Source of the DNA: an uncultured Collinsella sp.
GTDB taxonomy: Bacteria; Actinomycetota; Coriobacteriia; Coriobacteriales; Coriobacteriaceae
Assembly: GCA_900556705.1 (NCBI GenBank)
Contig: USPT01000022.1
Coordinates: 1 to 11,795 of the forward strand
DNA: 11,795 nucleotides
Direction of reading: 5' to 3'
This document shows positions 1 through 7,883 of the stretch, piece after piece (the first letter of the stretch is position 1; each line of letters opens with the position of its first letter). The notes under the pieces are model-generated. The model saw nothing but the letters and a program-made list of their open reading frames with translations. It searched no databases and was not told the DNA's origin. Position numbers and translations under genes: made by a program.

Positions 1-2
1 AG

Positions 3-50
3 ATGGGCGCCATCACCGGCGGCCTCAACATCCCGGGCATGCCGTTCTAA
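3..50 (+). CDS. ybaB: YbaB/EbfC nucleoid-associated protein, C-terminal end (partial)
   Basis: Only the last 15 codons and the TAA stop lie in the window, ending in a Gly/Pro/Phe-rich tail (GGLNIPGMPF). Such a tail immediately before recR is typical of YbaB/EbfC, a small DNA-binding protein whose gene commonly sits between dnaX and recR. The next start codon is 13 nt downstream, so the two genes are probably co-transcribed. Identification rests on this short tail and the gene order; the body of the protein is outside the window. Confidence 0.75.
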   Translation: MGAITGGLNIPGMPF

Positions 51-63
51 GACACACATATAA

Positions 64-660
64 ATGAGTGCAAATCACAGTCTGCAAAAACTGCTCGATG
101 AACTGGGCCGTCTGCCGGGCATTGGTCCCAAGTCGGCCCAGCGCATCGCCTATTACCTGCTCGAGGCCGATGCCGAGGAGGCCCGCCGCCTGGCCGAGGC
201 CATCCTGGAGGTCAAGCAGGAGGTCCACTTTTGCAGCCGCTGCTTTAACTACGCCACGGCCGACGAGTGCTCCATCTGCCAGGACCCGATGCGCGATACC
301 ACCCGCATCTGCGTGGTGGGCGAGCCGCGCGATGTCCAGGCGATTGAGCGCACGGGCAGCTACCACGGCCTCTACCATGTGTTGGGCGGCGTGATCAGCC
401 CCATGGACAAGATCGGTCCCGAGCAGCTGCATATCCGCGAGTTGCTGGCGCGCCTGGGCCATGAGGATATCCACGAGGTCATTATCGCCACCAACCCCAA
501 TATCGAGGGCGAGACCACGGCGAGCTACCTGGCCCGCACTATCAAGCCGCTGGGCGTCGAGGTATCGCGTCTGGCAAGCGGCCTTCCCGTGGGCGGCGAC
601 CTGGAGTATGCCGACGAGCTTACGCTTGGGCGCGCCATCGAGGCCCGTCGCACGATTTAG
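64..660 (+). CDS. recR: Recombination mediator protein RecR
   Basis: A 198-aa protein of normal RecR length. It contains, in order, a helix-hairpin-helix segment (LPGIGPKSAQRIAYYLL, residues 17-33), a four-cysteine zinc finger (C57, C60, C69, C72) and a Toprim domain (about 80-175, starting RICVVGEPRDV). RecR forms a DNA clamp that works with RecF/RecO to load RecA at gaps. The start at 64 gives the canonical N-terminus, although no strong Shine-Dalgarno is visible in the 13-nt gap after ybaB, which suggests coupling to ybaB translation. No anomaly is seen. Confidence 0.97.
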   Translation: MSANHSLQKLLDELGRLPGIGPKSAQRIAYYLLEADAEEARRLAEAILEVKQEVHFCSRCFNYATADECSICQDPMRDTTRICVVGEPRDVQAIERTGSYHGLYHVLGGVISPMDKIGPEQLHIRELLARLGHEDIHEVIIATNPNIEGETTASYLARTIKPLGVEVSRLASGLPVGGDLEYADELTLGRAIEARRTI

Positions 661-735
661 GTGGCGAGCCTGCTCCTGCCGTATGTTTTCCTCGCGATGC
701 ACGGGGTAGTCATAATTTCCCCGTGCGACTGTGAG

Positions 736-751
736 TTTGTTGTGCAACAAA
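736..751. promoter_or_regulatory. Short dyad, possible operator
   Basis: The arms tttgttg (736-742) and caacaaa (745-751) form a perfect 7-bp inverted repeat with only 2 nt between them. This geometry suits a dimeric DNA-binding protein rather than an RNA hairpin. It lies in the recR / 906-gene intergenic region. Function is unproven. Confidence 0.25.
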
Positions 752-812
752 GATGCTTCGTATCCGCTTATCGCATGGATGCTTCCGCTCGCATCCTTAA
801 TTTGTCCATTCG

Positions 813-840
813 TTGCGCAACCTTTTTGGTTCGCTGATAC
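813..840 (+). promoter_or_regulatory. Candidate promoter for the secreted protein-kinase-FHA operon
   Basis: A -35-like ttgcgc (813-818) and a -10-like tgatac (835-840) are separated by 16 nt. They precede the terminator-like hairpin at 866-890 and the start codon at 906. The match to consensus is only moderate and no other promoter stands out in 661-905. Confidence 0.3.
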
Positions 841-865
841 ACTCAAATATGGATTCGAATGAATG

Positions 866-890
866 CGCCGCTCCCGAGCGGCGTGTTTTT
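866..890 (+). terminator. Terminator/attenuator-like hairpin
   Basis: A perfect 7-bp GC-rich stem (cgccgct 866-872 / agcggcg 877-883) with a 4-nt loop is followed by tgttttt. This is the form of a Rho-independent terminator. It lies just 3 nt before the Shine-Dalgarno of the 906 gene and downstream of the candidate promoter, so it may end recR transcripts, attenuate the following operon, or both. Confidence 0.5.
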
Positions 891-893
891 GTT

Positions 894-900
894 GGAGGAG
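894..900 (+). promoter_or_regulatory. Ribosome binding site fixing the start at 906
   Basis: A near-perfect Shine-Dalgarno (GGAGGAG) sits 5 nt before ATG 906. It argues against the longer reading frame from 813, whose extra N-terminus would translate the terminator-like hairpin. Confidence 0.75.
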
Positions 901-905
901 AACGC

Positions 906-1811
906 ATGCGGCCCGGTGGCACTCAGACAAAGCGCGGCGCCGCGGTGCGCATACGACGCCGACTGGGCTTGGCGCCGCGGGCGTACGCACTGCTATCGTG
1001 CTCGCTGGTGCTGGTCATAGCTGGCGTTTCTGCCTATGGCATGACCGTGCCGTCCATGATGCAGGCGCATGCCGCACGCGAACCGCGCGTGGGGCATGAG
1101 GTCAAAAGCGATCTGGGCACCACGACTGGATATGCTTGGGCAAGTGTGGTCGGGCATATTGTGTTTGGCACCGACGATGCGGACGGCGCCGAGGCCCCGG
1201 ACAACGAAGTCACGCTTGCCAATGGCAAAACCATCGTGCTCACCAACACCAAGATCATCGATTGGTTGTCCAACAATAGCGTGGCGGCAACGGTGAATAA
1301 GGTCGAGCGGCAGAAGGAGCAGGACGCCCAGCAGTCCGGAAAGCCCGGTAGCTCGGATACTTCTGGCTCTGGCTCGGATTCATCGAGTTCGGGCGGTGGC
1401 TCTGGGTCGGGTTCCTCTACCGGAGGGCCTGGAAACGGCGGCTCGACGGGCGGCAACACTGACAACGATGCAAACTCCGGCGGCCTTTCCGCTGCTGAAG
1501 AAGAGAGCATTCACAGTTGGCTTGTGACCAAGTACAACATGCTCGACGGCTATGTTTCCCGTGCCAATGACGTGGTCTCGACCTATAACTCTACGGGAGA
1601 TCCCAGACCGTGCGACAGCCTGGTCGGGGAGATGTTTGTCATTCGAGCCGAGTTCGGTCGTCAGACATTCTCGCCCCGGTCAAAGTGGTATCAGCAGTAT
1701 GCCAATCTGTGGGGCTGTTACACCAACCTATGTCAATGGGTCGGCCATTACGGCGATGATGACGTCGCGCTCGGTAACTTCAACAATAACGTGGCGGCGC
1801 TTGCCCTATGA
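906..1811 (+). CDS. Membrane-anchored/secreted protein with Ser/Gly-rich linker, unknown function
   Basis: A 301-aa protein starting at ATG 906. A basic N-terminus (RIRRRLGLAPR) precedes a hydrophobic segment at about residues 26-48, consistent with a signal anchor or uncleaved signal peptide. The outside part has a globular stretch (about 60-140), a low-complexity Ser/Gly/Asp linker (about 142-193) and a C-terminal domain (about 195-301) with three Cys. I do not recognise the domains. The stop overlaps the kinase start (ATGA, 1808-1811), so translation of the two is coupled, and the protein is plausibly a partner, sensor or substrate of the kinase. The linker resembles that of surface proteins, but no LPxTG sorting signal is seen. 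Confidence 0.8.
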   Translation: MRPGGTQTKRGAAVRIRRRLGLAPRAYALLSCSLVLVIAGVSAYGMTVPSMMQAHAAREPRVGHEVKSDLGTTTGYAWASVVGHIVFGTDDADGAEAPDNEVTLANGKTIVLTNTKIIDWLSNNSVAATVNKVERQKEQDAQQSGKPGSSDTSGSGSDSSSSGGGSGSGSSTGGPGNGGSTGGNTDNDANSGGLSAAEEESIHSWLVTKYNMLDGYVSRANDVVSTYNSTGDPRPCDSLVGEMFVIRAEFGRQTFSPRSKWYQQYANLWGCYTNLCQWVGHYGDDDVALGNFNNNVAALAL

Positions 1812-3652
1812 TGACCGATCTTGCATCCACCACACCACAATCGCTCGGTCGCGATTCCATGGTCGGCCTGCGCCTGGCGCGTGTCGACGGGTTTGAGCCG
1901 GCCATTGCGCTCGGTCAGGACGAACTGCCTGCCTATCTGCGTCGTTTTACGATGCTGTTTGCCGACGATGCCACCATGCGCCGTGGCGGTATCGGCCGCG
2001 TGACGCGTGCCGTCAACGCCCAAGGCGAGGCCGTGGCACTCAAGCAGCTCATCTTGCCGACGCGCGATGAGTTTGACGATGCCGCCGCCCATGAGGCGCT
2101 GGTCGCCAAGTTCAAAGCGGCGTTTCGCGAGGAATACGAATGCCATCGCGCCCTTTCGGGCCTTAAGGGCTTTCCCCGCCTCTATGGCTGGGGCGAGGTC
2201 GACGGTGTGCCTGCAATTGTCATGGAATGGGTCGAGGGCGAGACGCTTGCCCGCTTGCGTTCGCGACTTGCCGTGGACGATGCCGGACGCCTGTCGCCGC
2301 TTGTGGCGGCGCGTCTGGGTCGCGACCTGTTCGATCTGCTCTGCCGTATGAGCCTGGTGGGCGAGGGCTTTGTCCATCGCGATATCTCGCCCGCTAATAT
2401 TATGGTGCGTACGGCGCGTCTACCGCTTGACCGGCAGCTTGCCGAGGGCACCTTTGACCTGTGCCTGATTGACTTTGGCTCGTCGCTGGCGCTTGAGCCT
2501 GCGTCGGCCGTGGCCGGTACCGGCGGCAAGGCGTCGTTTACGGAGCGTTATGCCACGCTGCGTCGCGCGACGGTTGCCTATGCCCCGCCCGAGATGCTCA
2601 CCGACGATATTCCCGACCTGCGCGCTTTGCGTATGTCACCGGCGATTGACGTCTATGCCGCGGCAAGTACGGTTTACGAGCTCATTGCCGGCGTCGCGCC
2701 ATACGAAGCCGCGCCGAGCACTTCGGGCACCTCGGGTTCGCGCAAAAAGACGCGCGACATCGCGAGCCCCTACCGTCTCAAGATGGACACACGGCCCGAC
2801 TATCCCATTGGTGCCCATGCGCCCGGTTGTGATTTGACTCAGCTGCTCCGTCGTGAGCCCGATGTGGCGCTCGCCGCGGCCGAGCAGGCCCAGCAGCTAG
2901 GGCTTGAGCCGGATTCCGAAGAGCTACGCGATGCGCTGGCGTTTGTCGATGCCCAGCTGTTCGACGTGGTGATGGCCTGTCTGTCCAGCCATCAAAAAGA
3001 TCGTCCCGAGCCGGCGGCGGTCGAGGCGGCGCTCTCGGCGTTTTGTGACCACTATGCGCAAAATGTCGGTCGTTCGCTCCGCGGCGAGCCGCTCACGCCG
3101 TGCCCCATGGATGCGTCTGGCCGCGCGGTTCGTCGCGCGGCGATGATCGGTGCGGCGGTCGTCTGTGGCGTGGTTTGGGCTGTGGTCGTGGTTTCGGCCG
3201 CGCTGCTGGCGTCGGGCGCTCGCGTGACGGCGACTTTGGGATCGCTCGTGTGGTCTGGGTCACTACCGGGTATTATTGCCGCACTGGCGTTGGCGCTGCC
3301 AGGCATAGCCGGCGTTGCCGCGGGGGCACTTGCGCGCGATCGGCGCTCGGGCTTCCTGCAGGGTGTGCTTGCGCTTTCTGCCTGCGAGGTTCCGGTGCTG
3401 GTTGTGGCTGCATGTAGCGTATTTTCCCAACGCGCCGTGATGGGCGGCCTTGTTGCCGCTCTGGTTGCAACCTATACGCTTACGTGGTTTTTGCTTGCGA
3501 TGGGCTTTGCCTTTGAACTTCCCGTTTCGGCACCGCGACGCACAAAAGCCCAGATGGCGACTCCGCTTGCCGGTGGAGCCGCAGCTGCCCGTACTTTTGG
3601 CGGACCTGTCGAAGTATCGTCCGATTCTATTTCTACGACCAAGGAGGCTTAG
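1808..3652 (+). CDS. Hanks-type Ser/Thr protein kinase with four C-terminal TM helices
   Basis: A 614-aa protein. The kinase domain spans about residues 57-415: Gly-rich loop (RGGIGRV, 59-65), catalytic Lys79 in VALKQ, catalytic loop HRDISPANIM (190-199), DFG (222-224), APPEM (259-263) and DVYA (281-284). All key catalytic residues are present, so it should be active. After a linker come four hydrophobic segments (about 444-470, 485-509, 515-540, 543-570), so the kinase domain is probably cytoplasmic and tethered by its C-terminus. PknB-type PASTA repeats are absent. The start overlaps the previous stop by 4 nt, and the FHA gene follows 3 nt after the stop, implying an operon. The substrate is unknown; the FHA protein next door is the obvious candidate reader of phospho-threonine. 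Confidence 0.9.
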   Translation: MMTDLASTTPQSLGRDSMVGLRLARVDGFEPAIALGQDELPAYLRRFTMLFADDATMRRGGIGRVTRAVNAQGEAVALKQLILPTRDEFDDAAAHEALVAKFKAAFREEYECHRALSGLKGFPRLYGWGEVDGVPAIVMEWVEGETLARLRSRLAVDDAGRLSPLVAARLGRDLFDLLCRMSLVGEGFVHRDISPANIMVRTARLPLDRQLAEGTFDLCLIDFGSSLALEPASAVAGTGGKASFTERYATLRRATVAYAPPEMLTDDIPDLRALRMSPAIDVYAAASTVYELIAGVAPYEAAPSTSGTSGSRKKTRDIASPYRLKMDTRPDYPIGAHAPGCDLTQLLRREPDVALAAAEQAQQLGLEPDSEELRDALAFVDAQLFDVVMACLSSHQKDRPEPAAVEAALSAFCDHYAQNVGRSLRGEPLTPCPMDASGRAVRRAAMIGAAVVCGVVWAVVVVSAALLASGARVTATLGSLVWSGSLPGIIAALALALPGIAGVAAGALARDRRSGFLQGVLALSACEVPVLVVAACSVFSQRAVMGGLVAALVATYTLTWFLLAMGFAFELPVSAPRRTKAQMATPLAGGAAAARTFGGPVEVSSDSISTTKEA

Positions 3653-3655
3653 GTC

Positions 3656-4594
3656 ATGGCATCTCAAGTTGAGCTCACCCCATGCGGGGCCATGTTTGAC
3701 ATCTTTAAGCGCGCGGCGCATCTGAGCCATATCGAGCTGTGCGGCTTGGTGCTTTCGTCCCGTCCGCTCGCCGACGGCCGCAGCCCGCAGAGCCGAGCCG
3801 CCGATCGCTCTTGGGTTTCCCGCTTTATCGTTCGCGCGCCGGTCGGCACGCTTCAGCAGCGCTACTTTGCCGAATACGGTACCTCGGCTGCGCGTATTAT
3901 GTCGCAACTGGCCCTGCGCCAGCGCAATCCCATGGACTCCACGGCTGTGATCAATATGGTGTGCGGTCCTGCAGGTGAACCGATGGTACGCGCGCTCGAA
4001 GAGTGCCACCAGGACACGAATCTCTATCGCAACGCGCTCGATCGCCTGTCCCAGGCGGCGGAACTCATGCCCGCCGAGCGCGCCGAGGCCGTGCTGGTGC
4101 TGTTTGTCGCCGTCGGTTGTTCGGCGGATGTGCGGTCCTCGGTGAACTATGCCATCGACTACGCGCACGCGACCTGTGGCGGAGGAACATCCACGCCGCG
4201 TTCGCTTGGCATGTCGATGACCGCGGGCGAACGCGAACCCGCCCCGGCGCACCCCTTGGGCTTGCTGCGCGTACAAAACAGTTTTGTCGTGAGCGCCCCG
4301 CGCTGGATTCAGCCGAGCGAGCAGGGTGTTGAGATTGGCGCGCTGGCCACTGGTGAGGGCGATATTACCGACGTCGGCGACGATGTCTCGGCCCGCCATG
4401 CTCATATCTGGTGCGATGCTCAAAATATCTGGCACGTCGAGGACTTGTCGTCCACCAACGGAACCGTGGTGGTAAACGGGGCCACGCGCGTCTGCATTCA
4501 GGTCGAGCCCGGCCGTTCCGCCCAACTCAATCCCGGCGACGAGCTCAAGCTCGGCGAATCCACTACCTACGCCATCCTCTTCGGTGCTCTCTAG
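3656..4594 (+). CDS. FHA-domain protein (complete, left copy)
   Basis: A 312-aa protein with Shine-Dalgarno AAGGAGG (3641-3647) placed inside the end of the kinase gene. The N-terminal ~170 residues are a helical region I cannot assign. The C-terminal ~110 residues form a forkhead-associated domain, with SARHAHI (245-251), LSSTNGT (264-270), NG (274-275) and a Gly/Asp-rich final strand (NPGDELKLGES). FHA domains bind phospho-threonine peptides, which fits the adjacent kinase. The 3' part from about 4163, together with downstream DNA to about 4713, is duplicated at 10908-11449. The gene end may therefore be a recombinant between native and incoming sequence. Confidence 0.88.
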   Translation: MASQVELTPCGAMFDIFKRAAHLSHIELCGLVLSSRPLADGRSPQSRAADRSWVSRFIVRAPVGTLQQRYFAEYGTSAARIMSQLALRQRNPMDSTAVINMVCGPAGEPMVRALEECHQDTNLYRNALDRLSQAAELMPAERAEAVLVLFVAVGCSADVRSSVNYAIDYAHATCGGGTSTPRSLGMSMTAGEREPAPAHPLGLLRVQNSFVVSAPRWIQPSEQGVEIGALATGEGDITDVGDDVSARHAHIWCDAQNIWHVEDLSSTNGTVVVNGATRVCIQVEPGRSAQLNPGDELKLGESTTYAILFGAL

Positions 4595-4713
4595 CCGGCA
4601 GATAGGGACGTTTCTTTTCTGCCGGCACTTGGGGACACTCCTCGGCGCGCCAGAGCCAGTCGCCCGGGGATGGAGGGGCCATTTTGGCCCTTGGCGGTCA
4701 GTCGGGGCGAAAC
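4163..4713 (+). repeat. Long imperfect direct repeat, left copy
   Basis: This segment (FHA gene from codon 170 plus about 119 bp of downstream DNA) aligns with 10908-11449. Both lengths agree once one in-frame 9-nt difference is allowed (codons for VGD, residues 240-242, missing on the right). In the stretch 4441-4563 I count 13 mismatches in 123 positions, mostly synonymous. Homology starts abruptly at 4163/10908 and fades after about 4700/11436. Confidence 0.9.
4594..4626 (+). repeat. Inverted repeat beginning in the FHA stop codon
   Basis: A perfect 9-bp stem (gccggcaga 4594-4602 / tctgccggc 4618-4626) has a 15-nt loop. It is followed by acttggggacactcct rather than a T-tract, so it is not a classic terminator. 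The right-hand FHA copy carries the same structure with compensable changes (11330-11362). The paired phrases gggacgtt and ggggacac resemble REP/palindromic repeats linked to Y1 transposases, but that is a guess. Confidence 0.6.
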
Positions 4714-4849
4714 TAGAAGATCTTTCCGATTCGCGGCTGTTCATGCTTGTAGAGCATCTAAAACAATAGGATGTTATTCTGGAATATGCCGGGTGCGTGA
4801 ACTTGCCTGTCTTAGCCTTAATAAGGTATAGGGGGGTTTGGCTCAGGGG

Positions 4850-5594
4850 TTCCGTCTTGTTCTTCAGCGCAGTATTGTGGGACAGATTTGCTGAGATTGG
4901 CGCCTTACACCGCAGAGCGCACGGAAGGCTCTCGATTTGTGTTCTGGCCCCAGAATACAGGGCCTGATACTTACCAACTGTGGCATGGATGTAACATCTG
5001 TAGAAATCAACCCTTTTGTTGTCGACCTTTGTAAGAAAAACACTGCCATCAACTCTTTGGATGACGAAACTAGGGTGCTTGAGGGGAGCCTTTACTCCCC
5101 TCTGAGAGATGACTCATGTTTTTCGCTTGTCGTTGTGAATCCTCCGTTACTGCCGATTCCGGATGAGATTCCTTATCCCTTCGTTTGAGATGGAGGACAA
5201 TCGGGTCTGGATAAAACACTTCGTATTCTTAAGGGTGGCGATACGCATTTAGAGAAAAACGGTAAATACTGCTAATTGGGGTGACGACGATGGTGCAGGG
5301 GCGACCCGCGATGCTCTCATCAATACGTCGGATACTTGGGAAATCAGGTCTAGATGCATGTATGATGATGCTGTGTGGCTATTCAATTAATCCGCGTTCC
5401 GAATGGGTGCAGGGTATAGCTGCGACATCGTATGCTTTTGACCCGGCGCGATACTCAGATATTTCTGAGGCGGTTGACGAAGTTTATACGCACTATGCCG
5501 CGCAAGGCGTTTCGGAAGTTTGCACATCTACGTTACGGGCTTAGGTTTCTTCAAGCGAGCAGGCCGGTTGCGTTATTTCGAGCGATTTTTCTAG
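4850..5594 (+). pseudogene. Decayed class I SAM-dependent methyltransferase
   Basis: Pieces in all three + frames join into one methyltransferase. The order is LLRLAPYTAER (to 4920), a one-base shift, then KALDLCSGPRIQGL (motif I, around 4925-4966), VTSVEINP, VVVNPPLLPIP (NPP motif, around 5130-5160), a TGA at 5186-5188 where the family usually has Gly, DGGQSGLDKTLRILK, a frameshift before about 5281, the C-terminal region to about 5518, and another frameshift leading to GFFKRAGRLRYFERFF and TAG 5592-5594. The resemblance is to MTS/PrmC/RsmC-like small-domain methyltransferases. At least one in-frame stop and three frameshifts make it non-functional. The AT-rich stretch 4714-4849 may be its even more degraded N-terminus. 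It could once have modified the peptide product, but that is inference. Confidence 0.75.
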
Positions 5595-5669
5595 TCTAGA
5601 CGACAAAAGGCAAAGGATTTGATGGGTATAAAACGCGGACGTTTGTGGGCGGATGCTCAAATCTATTGT

Positions 5670-5713
5670 GGCAATCGGGCGGTTGAAAAAGATATTTCAA
5701 CCGCCCGATTGCC
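5670..5713. repeat. Perfect 19-bp inverted repeat with 6-nt loop
   Basis: The arms ggcaatcgggcggttgaaa (5670-5688) and its exact complement (5695-5713) flank the loop aagata. Neither side has a T-tract, so it is not a standard intrinsic terminator. It lies in the 265-nt gap between the methyltransferase remnant and the ABC exporter, a gap in which I see no convincing gene. It could be a very stable RNA hairpin in the exporter leader, a processed RNA, or a small mobile-element relic. Confidence 0.85.
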
Positions 5714-5859
5714 AGGTTCGTCGGAGGAGATGTCCGATTCCGACTCTCTTGTAGGAAGAGCTTGAGATCGTATTGGCCCAAGGCAATCTTAAAGCAGTCT
5801 CATTGGCAAATCTTCGCTCCTGTTGTGTTGAGGTGTAAGGTATCAGTGATTGATGTTTT

Positions 5860-7512
5860 GTGGCGGGTAGATTGGGGCCTTCCTTGATTCGATGCGTTCT
5901 CTCGAGGTTCATCAGAGCAAAAGGGGCTTTCGTCTTCATTGCTATCACGGTGATTGGAACCGCTCTCTCCTATGCCATGCCATACGTGAACGGGAAATTC
6001 TTAGATTTTCTTCTCGGTAACCGCAGCGAAAGAGACGCCGTACTCTTCGCGCTCCTGGTTGCGTCAATAGGAGTTTTCTCCACCCTCTTTACTTATTTTG
6101 CAGGAACACTTTCCATTCGCATAACCACGAGACTTTCCTTTGATCTTCTCAGGGAGGCCGTCTTGCGTTTTGAAAGAGACGATTACTTGGTGAGTCGGAC
6201 CATCGATCCAGCCTATACAACGCAACGGATTATTTCCGACTCCAGCGTGGTCTCATCCTTCGTTTTGGCGAATTTTATCAGTGCGCCGCTGTCCATTGTA
6301 GCCATTCCCATCGTATTGCTTATCATATGGTCAATTGATTCAACTCTCGCGGTGTTTTCCATCATTCTCCTCATCGTGTATTTCTGTGTAATTACTGGGT
6401 TGAGGAAACTTTTGTATAGGGTCACGTATGAGAAGAAAGAGGCGGACAGCGCCTTTTACGCCGCAATTGCATCGCAGCTTAATCAGATTCTCAACATTCA
6501 ACTGTCATCTTCGTACGGCAAGAGCGAACAAGCGCTCGACGCTGGGTTTAAGAGCTATTTTCCCAAAGTTTTGCGCTCCGGAAAGCTATCATATTCTCTG
6601 ACATCGCTCGATGGTCTTTTCGCAGCGTTGTTTCAAGCGGTGATACTTGTTGTTTCCGGAGTACGAATCATTAATGGAACTATGTCAATAGGCGAGTACA
6701 CTATCATCGGTACATACTTCGCGGTTCTCTTTAAGACTTTGAAAAGTATGATGTCATTGTTCAAATCCTATCAAGATGCCAAAGCATCATGGGATAGGAC
6801 GGCTATCGCGACGAGAGAAAAGGAGAGATCGGGGTGGAATCGGACCGATTTAGCTAAACTCGATGAAATAAATGACATTTCGGTATCTGATTTGGAATTC
6901 TCGGTTGCCCTTCCAGACGGATCTGTCCGAGAGGTCCTCGGCGGGTTTTCTTTCAAGTTTTCCGGTCCTGGTACATATTGCATAGTTGGGGAAAACGGAA
7001 GAGGCAAGACGTCACTTCTTTACTTGATGCTCGGGCTATACTCATCGAAAGGCAAAGTAAAATACAACGGCGTGCCAATCGAAGAATGCGACTTGGATTA
7101 CATACGTGCGAGAGAGATATCGTGCTGCCCACAGTCGTGCTTCGCGCCGGACGAAACGGTGAAAGAGCTGTTAGAGTATTTCGACACGCCCTTTTCTTCC
7201 TATCACCGGGGTGTAGATGGCCTACTTTCGCTGGAAAACAGCGTGAAGGAGTTGCTCGGGAAACGTTGCTCCGCGCTTTCGGGCGGTGAGCTGCGCCGAG
7301 TGTACTTATGGTCGGCGATTTCACGCAAGTCGTCAGTTTTGGTACTCGACGAGCCCACGACTGGGTTAGACGCTGTAAGCCGCGCCGAGCTTGCGGCCTA
7401 TGTTAAGCGCAACAAGCAAAGCCAGCTGATCATCGTTGTCTCTCACGATGACGAGATGGTCGGCGCGGTAGAAGGGGTAGTGGATTTAGGCAGCATGTAC
7501 CAGGGTAAATGA
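5860..7512 (+). CDS. ABC exporter, fused membrane and ATPase domains
   Basis: A 550-aa half-transporter that would work as a homodimer. The membrane domain (about 1-310) shows six hydrophobic segments; the ATPase domain (about 335-550) has Walker A GENGRGKTS (377-385), Q-loop Q425, signature LSGGE (473-477), Walker B VLVLDEPT (493-500) and H-loop H529, so it should hydrolyse ATP. There is no N-terminal C39 peptidase, so it would not itself cleave a leader. The GTG at 5860 is the furthest upstream start possible (stop at 5851) and has no good ribosome binding site; TTG 5872 is an alternative. It is AT-richer than the flanks and converges with the peptide cassette. Export of or immunity to that peptide is a reasonable inference, since no other transporter is present. 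Confidence 0.85.
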   Translation: MAGRLGPSLIRCVLSRFIRAKGAFVFIAITVIGTALSYAMPYVNGKFLDFLLGNRSERDAVLFALLVASIGVFSTLFTYFAGTLSIRITTRLSFDLLREAVLRFERDDYLVSRTIDPAYTTQRIISDSSVVSSFVLANFISAPLSIVAIPIVLLIIWSIDSTLAVFSIILLIVYFCVITGLRKLLYRVTYEKKEADSAFYAAIASQLNQILNIQLSSSYGKSEQALDAGFKSYFPKVLRSGKLSYSLTSLDGLFAALFQAVILVVSGVRIINGTMSIGEYTIIGTYFAVLFKTLKSMMSLFKSYQDAKASWDRTAIATREKERSGWNRTDLAKLDEINDISVSDLEFSVALPDGSVREVLGGFSFKFSGPGTYCIVGENGRGKTSLLYLMLGLYSSKGKVKYNGVPIEECDLDYIRAREISCCPQSCFAPDETVKELLEYFDTPFSSYHRGVDGLLSLENSVKELLGKRCSALSGGELRRVYLWSAISRKSSVLVLDEPTTGLDAVSRAELAAYVKRNKQSQLIIVVSHDDEMVGAVEGVVDLGSMYQGK

Positions 7513-7883
7513 TGACAAGTGTAGTGCTACCCAACTGGTAGAGATAACAAAAAGGCGATGCAGATGCACGTAGCATTCAGGCGGTTCGGACTCGGTGCCT
7601 TCACGCCATCGCAACGCTTTCAGATATAGTTCTCGTTCTCTTACTAAAGGAAACTTTAGTCTACGTCATCTTGTCGAGACAGAGGTGAAGCGAAGTGTTG
7701 TCGCGACGTATCTTATTCCAGGTGGCTCAGTATCAGCGTGAGAATCGCACCAAAGTGTACTTACGATTCTCGTGTCCCACGGACAACATGAGCTGAGCAT
7801 TGAGGTTCCACCCTTTGCTGCAACTACACGGGGTTGGACGGCAATGAATATGCCGGGCCGCATACCACGCGCAGCGGGGGTCC
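7513..7883. other. Gene-poor junk/remnant stretch with small dyads
   Basis: I see no convincing gene in these 371 nt. Two small inverted repeats are present: actaaag/ctttagt (7643-7660, 4-nt loop) and gagaatcg/cgattctc (7740-7771, 16-nt loop). Either could end exporter transcription weakly, but neither has a clear T-tract. The last ~100 nt resemble the leader of the transposase remnant that follows. The stretch separates the two convergent transcription units. Confidence 0.5.

Noticed and set aside
25..990. Long minus-strand frame opposite recR
   Set aside because: It is a shadow of recR and the next gene, with no domain and no ribosome binding site.
3263..4744. Very long minus-strand open frame (493 codons) opposite the kinase/FHA genes
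   Set aside because: It is antisense to clear kinase and FHA coding sequence and arises from GC-rich codon bias; its protein has no motif.
5622..5765. 47-codon + frame spanning the 19-bp inverted repeat
   Set aside because: Only a weak AAAGG precedes it, and half of it is the hairpin itself; no recognisable motif.
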